From GCA-020352575 sp964600365 (GTDB lineage Bacteria; Actinomycetota; Acidimicrobiia; Spongiisociales; JAENVV01): a stretch of DNA of 53,949 bases. The stretch is from assembly GCA_964600365.1 (NCBI GenBank), contig CAZRJG010000011.1, forward strand, positions 1 to 53,949, given 5' to 3'. The notes beneath the pieces were generated by a model. It was not told the DNA's origin and did not search any database. It saw nothing but the letters and a program-made list of their open reading frames with translations. Shown in pieces: positions 16,862 through 24,090 of this stretch. The position numbers and the translations under genes are program-made. Positions within the stretch are counted from its first letter, which is position 1. Each line of letters starts with the position of its first letter.

Positions 16862-17044
16862 CACACCACACACAGGTCCCCCACGAGAGGGAACGGGACC
16901 CGTGAGCAACGCGAACGGGAAGGGGGGTGACAACTGTTCCCCCCCTCCCACAGCCCTCCGGGCCGTGGGGCCCATCCCTCCTCCGGGGGACCCACCGCAC
17001 ACCACACACCACACCACACACAGGTCCCCCCTCAAGGGGGGACC
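16862..17044. repeat. Intergenic repeat cluster (direct repeats, copy B, CA-rich tract)
   Basis: A 21-base direct repeat, CACACCACACACAGG followed by TCCCCC, occurs at 16862-16882 and 17010-17030. Copy B of the dispersed element (CGGGACCCGTGAGCAACGCG core) fills 16875-16930. A CA/CC-rich tract (16991-17022) leads into a 9-bp hairpin. No gene is seen in 16802-17057. Confidence 0.7.
17023..17044 (-). terminator. Hairpin after pspA
   Basis: GGTCCCCCC and GGGGGGACC form a perfect 9-bp stem with a TCAA loop, 13 bases beyond the pspA stop. It also resembles the first half of the dispersed repeat. Confidence 0.55.
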
Positions 17045-17057
17045 TGCCACCCGGGGG

Positions 17058-17929
17058 CTACTCGTTGAGGCCGAGCTCGGCTCGGAGGGCCTCGAGTTGG
17101 GCGTCGGCAGAGGCCATGTTGATGGCCTCACGGAGTTCGGCCTCGGCCCCATCGGGTGTGGCGGCGCGGAGCTCGGCGTTCGCCTTTGCCTCGGCGAGGC
17201 GTCCCTGGATCTTCTCCTCGACCTTGTCGAGGCTCGGGGCGTCCATGTCCATTGCCGAGGTCATCGACTCCACGGCGGAGTTCACCTGCTCCTGCATCTT
17301 GGCCTGTTCGAGCTTGCCGAGCAGGTCCATCCGCCGGGCGAGGAGCTCCTGGACGCGTGAGGCGTTTTGCTGGACCGCGCGCTTCGCCTCGTCGGCCTGG
17401 CCCTGGGCGAACTCGTACTGCTCGCGAAGGCTGTNNNNNNNNNNNNNNNNNNNNNNNNNNNNNNNNNNNNNNNNNNNNNNNNNNNNNNNNNNNNNNNNNN
17501 NNNNNNNNNNNNNNNNNNNNNNNNNNNNNNNNNNCGCTTCGCCTCGTCGGCCTGGCCCTGGGCGAACTCGTACTGCTCGCGAAGGCTGTTGAGGTTGTTC
17601 TCGGCGGCCTGCATCTTGAGGGCCTGGGCCTGGGCGGCACGGCTCCACTTGTCGAAGGCCTCCATGTCGCCCTCGTTCTTCGCCTTGTCGGCGCGGAGGA
17701 GCGCCTGTTTGGCGATCTCGCGGGCCTCGCCGAGCGTGTCGGCCGCGCCCTCGAGCTTCTGCTCGAGCTGCGTGCGGTGGGCGATGACCTTCGCCGCCTG
17801 GTTGCGCAGCGCCTGGTCCTGCTTCCTCGCCTCGGTAATGGCCATCTCGACCTCGATGGCCGGATCCATCGCCCCCTCGGCGGTGGAGCGGAACAACTGC
17901 TTGATGTAGGCCCAGATGCGTTGGAACAC
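17058..17929 (-). CDS. pspA: PspA/IM30 (Vipp1) family membrane-stress protein, interrupted by an assembly gap
   Basis: The protein opens M-F-Q-R-I-W-A-Y-I-K-Q-L-F-R, the amphipathic helix of PspA, followed by long coiled coil rich in Ala, Glu, Gln and Arg. PspA oligomers line damaged membranes. The gene contains 100 N (17435-17534) flanked by a 55-base direct repeat. Removing one repeat copy plus the N (155 bases) leaves 717 bases, exactly 239 codons, restoring one frame and a normal-length 238-residue protein. I therefore read it as intact. GTG start with GAGAGGGG upstream. It follows the TPM-domain gene on the same strand, a pairing that suggests an envelope-stress function. Confidence 0.88.
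17380..17434 (+). repeat. 55-base duplication, left flank of the N gap
   Basis: Identical to 17535-17589. Starts CGCTTCGCCTCGTC and ends GCGAAGGCTGT. It is part of pspA and is almost certainly an unmerged contig overlap. Confidence 0.95.
17435..17534. other. Assembly gap of exactly 100 N
   Basis: A placeholder of conventional length inside pspA. The identical 55-base flanks argue that no real sequence is missing. Confidence 0.95.
17535..17589 (+). repeat. 55-base duplication, right flank of the N gap
   Basis: Second copy of 17380-17434; merging the two restores the pspA frame. Confidence 0.95.
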
Positions 17930-17992
17930 AGGAACCCCTCTCTCTGAGTCGGTTCGGATGAATCTACCTGCCCCCAGGGGGCGACGTCCCGC

Positions 17993-19219
17993 TCACCTTC
18001 GGCGGCGACGACTTGCCCGTCCCCCACCGCTGCTCCTGGACCGCCCAGATGTGCGGGAGGAGGAACGTGATCGCGAGGAGGAAGCAGGTCGTGACGGCGA
18101 GCGGCGACGCGAGGGGGCCGAGAGCCCACCCACCCGGGGACGCGATCCCCGCCAGTCATACGAGGTGCGGGATCCGCCTACGAGCACGTCGAACACGCCG
18201 ACGTCCAGGCCGCCTCCACCGAACGAACGGGGGGCGCGGCCAGCGGGAATCCGGGCACCACCCATCGAGACGGTGCGGGGCTCGGGGCGACGGCCCTCAC
18301 GGAGTCGGGTGGCGCACTCCCGGCACACGCTCACCTGCTTGTGCCCCGCCGGCGTCTCGATCTCGGCAGCCTCGACCCCCGCCTTGTGCTGGTGGAAGAA
18401 GCACTCAATGGGTCGATCGGTCGGCTCCGTCGGGACGGGTCGCCCGTCGAGGAGCGCCTCGACCGCCTCGAGGTGCCACTCCGCCTTGGTGAGGTCCGTG
18501 GAGCAGGACTCGAACTCCATCTCGGTCGACGCCCTCGGGACGCGTTCCTGCACGTCGGTGAAGAGCGCATTCGCTGCCCGGTAGTGCTCCACCACCGCCT
18601 CGTCCTCGGCCATCTGGACGCGATCGGAGAGGGCGAGGATGTCGTTGGCCACGTCATCCACCTGCTCACCGACGGCCGTCCGACGCTCTTCTTGCCGACG
18701 CTCGGCGGCCAGGGCGGTCGAGCGCCGACCACGCCAGACGACCCACGCGCCGAGCCCGAACACGCCGACGAAGAGGACGGTTCCGACGGGGAACCCACCC
18801 CGGCCGGTGAGCGCCTTCTCGAATGCCTCCACGCCTTCGGCGTCGGAGTCTCCGAAGACGTCCCACGCCGCGTCGAGGGCGGCCTCCACCTCTGCGTCCG
18901 AGTAGTCCACCGAGTACACGCCGATGACATCGGGAGTGAGCACGAGGAAGGTCCCGCTGGCGAAGCCTGACGCGATTCGCTCTGCCGTGAGGCTTGGGTC
19001 CTCTCCGGTGTCCTCGGCGAACACCGCAACGTACAACGGGATCGCCGCCTCGTTCACGACGCGCTGGAGGGCGCCGTCGATCGAGACGCCCGGCCCAGCC
19101 CAGGTGCCCTCCGACCGGAGGCCCGAGGCGACCTCCCCGACCTCGACCTGCGCACCGACGGGGACGCCCACCAACAGGAAGGACAGGAGGGCGACGACGA
19201 GGACGGAGGGAGCTCGCAT
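17993..19219 (-). CDS. TPM-domain (YgcG-like) membrane protein with zinc-binding and Ser/Arg-rich tail
   Basis: A 408-residue protein. A signal peptide (residues 1-23, ending V-G-A-Q) precedes a probable extracytoplasmic TPM-like domain (about 45-130). One helix at about 144-162 follows, then a charged cytoplasmic helical region. C273, H276, H278, C299 and C302 could bind zinc. The tail is Gly-rich, then Ser/Arg low-complexity (370-408). The start is fixed by TAGCGT (19227-19232), 7 bases upstream of the ATG. pspA follows 63 bases beyond its stop on the same strand, suggesting a joint envelope-stress role. The Ser/Arg tail has weaker third-position GC than a shifted frame does, so a frameshift near the end cannot be excluded. 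Confidence 0.7.
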   Translation of the reverse strand: MRAPSVLVVALLSFLLVGVPVGAQVEVGEVASGLRSEGTWAGPGVSIDGALQRVVNEAAIPLYVAVFAEDTGEDPSLTAERIASGFASGTFLVLTPDVIGVYSVDYSDAEVEAALDAAWDVFGDSDAEGVEAFEKALTGRGGFPVGTVLFVGVFGLGAWVVWRGRRSTALAAERRQEERRTAVGEQVDDVANDILALSDRVQMAEDEAVVEHYRAANALFTDVQERVPRASTEMEFESCSTDLTKAEWHLEAVEALLDGRPVPTEPTDRPIECFFHQHKAGVEAAEIETPAGHKQVSVCRECATRLREGRRPEPRTVSMGGARIPAGRAPRSFGGGGLDVGVFDVLVGGSRTSYDWRGSRPRVGGLSAPSRRRSPSRPASSSRSRSSSRTSGRSRSSGGGRASRRRRR

Positions 19220-19264
19220 GGCGGTGACGCTACCTCCACCACACCCACCCTGTACATCGACCGG

Positions 19265-20446
19265 ATGCCTCCACCGTCGGTCCTCACATGCGCCGTCGCG
19301 GGGTGGCGCTCGATGGAGACGAAGGCCACAGTCTCGGCCGCCGCGGTACTGGGCGCCCACGGGGCCGGGCTCCTGCTGTTCGGTGGGGTAACCACCGAAC
19401 ACGAGACGTGGCAGTGGGCCCTCATCGCCCTCTTCGTCGCCTTCGGTGCCTCCACGCTGCCGTGGCCGTCCTCGCACCGACATTCGCGCACACGTGGGCG
19501 ATGCTCGCGGTCGCATTCGCGCTCCTCGGCCTCACCGGGGGCGTCGCGTCGTTCTACACGCTGTGGCTCTTCCTCCTCTTCCCAGTGGCGGCGATGACGC
19601 TCTCAGGGAGCCAGGTCATCGCCTTCCTCGCGATCGGGTCCGCCGCGTACATCGCCTTGAACACGGTCTTGAGCACCGGGCTCCCCATCGCCGTGCTGCT
19701 CGGTCGCTCGATGGTGCTCTTCGGGACGGGCGTGATCGTCGGGTATGTGAACTGGCTCAGGGAGAAGGACCGGAAGTCCATCCGCGCCCTCCTCGCCTCG
19801 CGCGACCGATTCCTCTCCTCGGTGGCCCACGGACTCCGCACCCCGCTCACGACCGTCCTCGGCTTCAGCGAGCTCCTCATCGAGAGCGCGGATTACACGG
19901 GGGAGGACGCGACGGAACTCACAGCCCGCATCCGCGACGAGGCGGCCAGGCTCACCCTGCTCATCGAGGACCTGACAGTCGCCGAACGTTCGGGAGAGGG
20001 CCTGCTGGCGTTCGACGCGACCACCTTCCGGGCCCTCGACGCGGTCCGGGAGGTCATCGGGGATCCGATGCTGGCCGAGAGGGCCCCCACCATCGAGATC
20101 GGCGGGGGCGATGCGACGGTTCGCGCCGATCGGGAACGACTCCACCAGCTCCTGCGCCACCTCGTCGAGAACGCCCTCGACCACGGAGGGGGACGAATCA
20201 GGGTGGACGTCGGCACCGAACGCGAGTTCACCACCATCTCCGTCAGCGACGACGGTCCCGGGGCGCCAGACGCCTACGTGGCGATGCCCGATGCGCCATT
20301 CGGGGTGGACCCGACAGAGCCCGTGGGCCTTCGTGACCTCGGCTTGTACTGTGGCCCATGCGCTGGCCGCTCGCATGAATGGCAGGATCCGGTACGGGCG
20401 AACCGACGGGTAGACCACCTTCACCGTCGTGTTACCCGGCAACTGA
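19265..20446 (+). pseudogene. Decayed membrane histidine kinase
   Basis: Pieces of one sensor kinase lie in two frames. N-terminal helices (A-A-A-V-L-G-A-H-G-A-G-L-L-L-F-G) run in one frame until about 19458, where one base appears lost. The next frame has more helices, the H-box S-S-V-A-H-G-L-R-T-P-L-T-T, the N-box H-L-V-E-N-A-L-D-H-G-G-G and the G1 box V-S-D-D-G-P-G-A. Near 20347 an extra base shifts back, giving A-H-A-L-A-A-R-M-N-G-R-I. A TAG at 20411 interrupts that frame before the expected ending T-T-F-T-V-V-L-P-G-N-stop at 20446. Three lesions suggest a dead gene. TACATC ends 6 bases before the ATG at 19265. No response regulator is adjacent. Confidence 0.8.
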
Positions 20447-20464
20447 GGAGGCCGGGGACGGGCG

Positions 20465-20923
20465 TCAGTCCCCCAGCCCGAGCTCCCGGGCGATCCGGGC
20501 GGCATGGCCTTTCGCCCGCACGTTGCGGAAGGCGTGGGTGATGGCCCCTGCCTCGTCGGTGACGATCGTGGACCGGATCACGCCCTCGTACTCCCGTCCG
20601 TAATTCTTCTTCATGCCCCAGGCCCCGATCTCCTCGAGCAACTCGTGGTCAGGATCCGAGAGGAGTCGGTACGGAAGGGCGTACTCCTTCTTGAAGGCTG
20701 CATTCGCCTCGGGCGCATCGGGACTCACGCCGATGACCTCGTAGCCGGCGCCCTGGAGGCGCTCGTACCGGTCGCGGAAGTCGCAGGCCTCGGTCGTGCA
20801 ACCGGGCGTCATGGCTGCCGGGTAGACGAAGAGAACCGCCTTGGCAAGCAAGGAGAGATCCACCTCCGAACCGGTTTCGTCGAGCAGGGTCCGTGGGGGC
20901 AGTGAGTCACCGATGTCAAGCAT
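20465..20923 (-). CDS. bcp: Peroxiredoxin, BCP/PrxQ type
   Basis: A 152-residue thiol peroxidase reducing H2O2 and organic hydroperoxides. M-T-P-G-C-T-T-E-A-C carries the peroxidatic Cys42 and resolving Cys47, the five-residue spacing of atypical two-Cys PrxQ/BCP enzymes. Y-P-A-A replaces the usual Y-P-K/F. The C-terminal half keeps the family segments P-Y-R-L-L-S-D-P and W-G-M-K-K-N-Y-G-R. The ATG at 20923 is supported by TACGCT (20931-20936), which ends 7 bases upstream. It is divergent from udk and convergent with the kinase remnant. Confidence 0.9.
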   Translation of the reverse strand: MLDIGDSLPPRTLLDETGSEVDLSLLAKAVLFVYPAAMTPGCTTEACDFRDRYERLQGAGYEVIGVSPDAPEANAAFKKEYALPYRLLSDPDHELLEEIGAWGMKKNYGREYEGVIRSTIVTDEAGAITHAFRNVRAKGHAARIARELGLGD

Positions 20924-20988
20924 GGGCGGGAGCGTACCGGTCGCCCTCCGCACCGAGGACCCGCGCCGTCTGCGCTAGCGTCGCGGCC

Positions 20989-21630
20989 ATGCCGCCGCTC
21001 CGACCCTTCGTTCTCGGGATCGCCGGTGGATCCGGTTCCGGAAAGACCACGATCACCGCCTCGGTCGCTGAGCGGATCGGGACCGACATGGACATCCTCC
21101 AGCACGACGCCTATTACCGCCACCGGCCCGACCTCACCTACGAGGAGCGGACCAAGGTCAACTACGACCATCCCGACAGCCTCGAGACCACGCTGCTCGT
21201 CGAGCACCTCGACGGACTTCTCGCAGGGCGATCGGTGGAGGTCCCCGAATACGACTTCTCCGTGCACCTCCGCCAGGAGGAGACCCGCACCGTCACCCCG
21301 GCTCCGATCATCGTGGTGGAGGGGATCCTCGTGCTCTCCGAGCCTTCCCTCCGGGACCGCATGGACCTCATGGTGTTCGTCGACACCGACGCCGACATCC
21401 GCCTCTCGCGAAGGCTCCAGCGCGACGTGAGCGAGCGCGGCCGCACCGTGGAGAGCGTCCTCCGACAGTGGGAGAAGACGGTCCGCCCCATGTACGTGGC
21501 ATTCGTCGAGCCATCGAAGCGCCATGCCGACCTCATCATCCAGGAGGGGTACTCCGAGGAGGCAGTGAGCGCGTTGGAGTCGGTGCTCCTGCAGCGGATC
21601 CTCACCCAGCGAGCCGAGGCATCGGCATGA
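20989..21630 (+). CDS. udk: Uridine kinase
   Basis: A 213-residue P-loop kinase phosphorylating uridine and cytidine in pyrimidine salvage. Walker A G-G-S-G-S-G-K-T-T is at residues 13-21. D-A-Y-Y-R, then N-Y-D-H-P-D-S-L-E and the substrate-site segment Y-D-F-S follow, with E-G-I-L-V-L, a lid with R-R-L-Q-R-D and R-P-M-Y-V-A-F-V-E-P-S-K-R-H-A-D-L-I-I. TAGCGT (20976-20981) ends 7 bases before the ATG at 20989. The stop overlaps the proC ATG by four bases, so the two genes form a coupled pair. Confidence 0.93.
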   Translation: MPPLRPFVLGIAGGSGSGKTTITASVAERIGTDMDILQHDAYYRHRPDLTYEERTKVNYDHPDSLETTLLVEHLDGLLAGRSVEVPEYDFSVHLRQEETRTVTPAPIIVVEGILVLSEPSLRDRMDLMVFVDTDADIRLSRRLQRDVSERGRTVESVLRQWEKTVRPMYVAFVEPSKRHADLIIQEGYSEEAVSALESVLLQRILTQRAEASA

Positions 21631-22418
21631 GCATCGCGGTCATCGGCGTCGGCGCCATGGGAACGGCGATCGTGCACGGCCTGATGGAGGCCGGGTGGGA
21701 GAAGCTCGACCTCCGACTCGCCGACTCCTCGGTCGAGAGGGTCGAGTCGCTCCTCGCCGACGGGCACATCGCCTACTCGGATCCCACCATCGCGGCCGAG
21801 TCCGCCGAGGTCGTCCTCCTCGCGGTGAAGCCACAGGTCATGGATGCCGTGCTCGCCGACCTGGCCCCGGTCGTGACCCCACGCCACCTCGTGGTGTCCA
21901 TCGCGGCCGGCATCACGACCGCCACGATCGAGGCTGCACTCGGCGACGTACCCGTCGTCCGGTGCATGCCGAACACCCCTGCACTCGTGGGGATGGGCAT
22001 GACCGGCCTCGCGCCGGGAACGCACGCCACCGAGGCCCACCTCGCGCGCGCCGAGGAACTCCTCGCCGCCGTGGGGCAGACGATCGTCGTCGAGGAACCC
22101 CAGTTGGACGCGGTGACCGGCGTGTCCGGCTCCGGGCCGGCCTACGTCTTCCTGCTGGCGGAGGCACTCGAGGAAGCTGCGATCGCAGAGGGGATCCCCG
22201 CCGAGCACGCGAGGCTCCTCGCGGAGCAGACCGTGGCAGGGGCCGGGGCACTGCTCGGCGCCTCACCCATGACCGCCGCCGAGCTGCGTCGGCAGGTCAC
22301 CTCCCCCAATGGGACAACGGAGGCGGCCCTCGCCTCGCTCGAGAACAACGCCTTCCGTCGGGTGATGCGAGAGGCCGTACGCGCCGCAACCAAGCGGAGC
22401 CGGGAACTCGGCGCCTAG
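21627..22418 (+). CDS. proC: Pyrroline-5-carboxylate reductase
   Basis: A 263-residue enzyme reducing pyrroline-5-carboxylate to proline with NAD(P)H. The Rossmann start is I-A-V-I-G-V-G-A-M-G-T-A-I. M-P-N-T-P-A-L-V-G is the usual central motif. The C-terminal signature runs from V-S-G-S-G-P-A-Y to Q-V-T-S-P-N-G-T-T. ATG overlaps the udk stop (ATGA). The TAG is shared with the opposite DsbA-like gene as CTAG (22415-22418). Confidence 0.95.
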   Translation: MSIAVIGVGAMGTAIVHGLMEAGWEKLDLRLADSSVERVESLLADGHIAYSDPTIAAESAEVVLLAVKPQVMDAVLADLAPVVTPRHLVVSIAAGITTATIEAALGDVPVVRCMPNTPALVGMGMTGLAPGTHATEAHLARAEELLAAVGQTIVVEEPQLDAVTGVSGSGPAYVFLLAEALEEAAIAEGIPAEHARLLAEQTVAGAGALLGASPMTAAELRRQVTSPNGTTEAALASLENNAFRRVMREAVRAATKRSRELGA

Positions 22419-23029
22419 GGCCGTTCGCCGATGTCGGGGCGCCCCCGGACGACCCGCTTGAGTTCTTGGAACCCGGGGTTCCTCGCAAGCCACTCGACAT
22501 GGTCGAAGAGCGTCCGCGCCTCTTCGCCGATCGGCGCCGGTGAGATCACGGGGCCGAAGAACCCGTGCAACCCGTCGAACACGATGAGCGGCACGCCGAC
22601 GTCGTAGCCGGCCACCTCGATCGCCTCCTCCATGGCCTCCCGGATCGGCACGTCCCACACGGGGTCCTCGGCTGCCTCGGCCACCCGCTCCGGGAGGCCG
22701 ACGGCGCCGGTCCACGACGCGAGGTCCACTGGTCGCTCCCGATCATGCTGGAAGCGCCGCCCGTATTCGAGGTAGAGGTCGTCGACGATCGCTTCACCGG
22801 ACTCGGCACGCGCCGCCTCGACGACCCGCAGGGCACGATGGTGGTGGAACGACGCCTCCCACCGCTCCTCACCCCCCTGGCCACCTTCCATCACGTAGTT
22901 CTTCAGGTAGAGCGAGAAGGGCCTGAATCGCAGCACATCCACCCGGTCGGGAGCCACCTCGCGCAACCATCGCGAGGTGATCCAGCACCAACGACAGCTG
23001 GGATCGAAGTAGAAGTCGACGTCGGCCAT
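22415..23029 (-). CDS. DsbA-family protein resembling mycothiol-dependent nitroreductase
   Basis: A 204-residue thioredoxin-like protein with an inserted helical domain. The active site is C12-R-W-C15 in D-P-S-C-R-W-C-W-I-T-S-R-W-L. F-F-G-P-V-I-S-P-A-P-I-G-E-E-A and F-Q-E-L-K-R-V near the end match the pattern I recall for mycobacterial Rv2466c, a mycothiol-dependent reductase, which has C-P-W-C at this place. If so, the organism makes mycothiol. The ATG at 23035 is equally possible. Its start lies only 18 bases from the divergent DUF456 start. Confidence 0.78.
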   Translation of the reverse strand: MADVDFYFDPSCRWCWITSRWLREVAPDRVDVLRFRPFSLYLKNYVMEGGQGGEERWEASFHHHRALRVVEAARAESGEAIVDDLYLEYGRRFQHDRERPVDLASWTGAVGLPERVAEAAEDPVWDVPIREAMEEAIEVAGYDVGVPLIVFDGLHGFFGPVISPAPIGEEARTLFDHVEWLARNPGFQELKRVVRGRPDIGERP

Positions 23030-23047
23030 CCCCATAGGATCCCATGG

Positions 23048-23542
23048 GTGGATGGGATCTGGCTGACAACCGTGCTGACCGGGCTGCTCGTCGCGGCGGG
23101 AGTGGTCGGTTCGATGGTCCCGATCATCCCAGGCCCGCTCCTCATCCTCGGGGCGATGGCGCTCCACGGGGTCCTCACGGGCTGGGACGGACTCGCGACG
23201 GCAGTCGTCGCGCTCGGCGGAGGGCTCGTGGCCCTCGACATCGTGCTCGGCATCCGCATCCCCGCGCGGGCGACGAGCCGCGGAGCCGGTCGCCGGGCGC
23301 TCCTCGGAGGGGCCCTCGGCGGGGTCGTTGGGTTCTTCGCCATCCCCGTGGTCGGCCTCCCGGTGGGATGGGTGACAGGGGTCTTCCTCACCGAGCTGCC
23401 CTCCTCGGGCGCTCCTGCGGCCTGGAGGGCCACGACGGCCACGGTCTGGTCGTTCGGGGTCACCGTGCTCGTCCAGGCGGCGATCGCACTCTCCATGGCG
23501 GTCATCTGGGGCGTGTGGGCGGCCGTGCTGCTCGCCCGATGA
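23048..23542 (+). CDS. DUF456 family membrane protein
   Basis: A 164-residue protein with about five hydrophobic segments. G-V-V-G-S-M-V-P-I-I-P-G-P-L-L-I near the start and the Gly-rich G-A-L-G-G-V-V-G-F-F-A-I-P-V-V-G-L-P in the middle are typical of DUF456. Function unknown. GTG start: TAGGAT (23035-23040) ends 7 bases upstream, which settles the choice. Its stop is one base from the stop of the convergent DUF2087 gene. Confidence 0.8.
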   Translation: MDGIWLTTVLTGLLVAAGVVGSMVPIIPGPLLILGAMALHGVLTGWDGLATAVVALGGGLVALDIVLGIRIPARATSRGAGRRALLGGALGGVVGFFAIPVVGLPVGWVTGVFLTELPSSGAPAAWRATTATVWSFGVTVLVQAAIALSMAVIWGVWAAVLLAR

Positions 23543-23543
23543 C

Positions 23544-24083
23544 TCAGTCGAGTTCGACCCGCCCGCCGCTGCGCCAGTACACCCCCGCCTCACGGGAGAG
23601 GATGCCCTCCTCGACCATGTAGCGACGGAGGGCCGCGTAGTCGTCGTGGTAGGCGCCGAGGATGTCATTCACGAGGCGTTCCTCGTACTTCATCCCGATC
23701 TCGAACTGCTGGGCAAGGTGCTCGAGCACCATCCGCTTCTTCGACGCAGCTGCGGGGATCGAGGTGAGGCGGTTGCCGCTGAAGAAGGCTCGGAGCACCT
23801 TGGCCTCGTCGTCGTCCCACGCACCGTCGAGCACATCCTCGTCGACCGGGGGCGGCCGATCGAGCGACCCAGCCAATGACCGGAGCGGTTTCCGATCGAG
23901 TCGGTTCTCGCCGTCGAGGAGGCCGGCCGACCGCAGCCTCCCGACCTCACCGAGCACCCTGCGTCGGTCCACACCGAACGAAGCGGCGACCGCTTCGACG
24001 TCGATGGAGCCCTCCGCTGCACGCCCGAGGATGGCGAGCCGGAGCGGGTCGAGGGTTGTCCGGAGGAACTCGTCAGGCGTCAC
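23544..24083 (-). CDS. Winged-helix regulator with C-terminal DUF2087 domain
   Basis: A 179-residue protein. Residues about 5-65 form an ArsR/MarR-like HTH (L-R-T-T-L-D-P-L-R-L-A-I-L-G-R-A and V-D-R-R-R-V-L-G-E-V-G-R-L-R-S-A-G-L-L). The rest is a DUF2087 domain (F-F-S-G-N-R-L-T-S-I-P-A, then E-R-L-V-N-D-I-L and D-Y-A-A-L-R-R-Y-M-V-E-E-G-I-L-S-R). This combination is usually a transcriptional regulator, with DUF2087 possibly binding a ligand or nucleic acid. GTG start, 7 bases after the stop of the AtuA-like gene, so it may regulate that operon. Confidence 0.8.
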   Translation of the reverse strand: MTPDEFLRTTLDPLRLAILGRAAEGSIDVEAVAASFGVDRRRVLGEVGRLRSAGLLDGENRLDRKPLRSLAGSLDRPPPVDEDVLDGAWDDDEAKVLRAFFSGNRLTSIPAAASKKRMVLEHLAQQFEIGMKYEERLVNDILGAYHDDYAALRRYMVEEGILSREAGVYWRSGGRVELD

Positions 24084-24090
24084 GAGTGCC

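Noticed and set aside
13805..16930. A 1041-codon open frame on the plus strand
   Set aside because: It runs antisense to the EtfD-like gene, whose cysteine motifs and membrane helices are unambiguous; long antisense frames are expected in GC-rich DNA.
17964..18155. A 63-codon frame with excellent third-position GC and a membrane-like segment, overlapping the end of the TPM gene
   Set aside because: It has no ATG, GTG or TTG start, and the in-frame Ser/Arg-rich tail ending G-G-G-R-A-S-R-R is a plausible end for the TPM protein. A frameshift joining the two cannot be excluded without reads.
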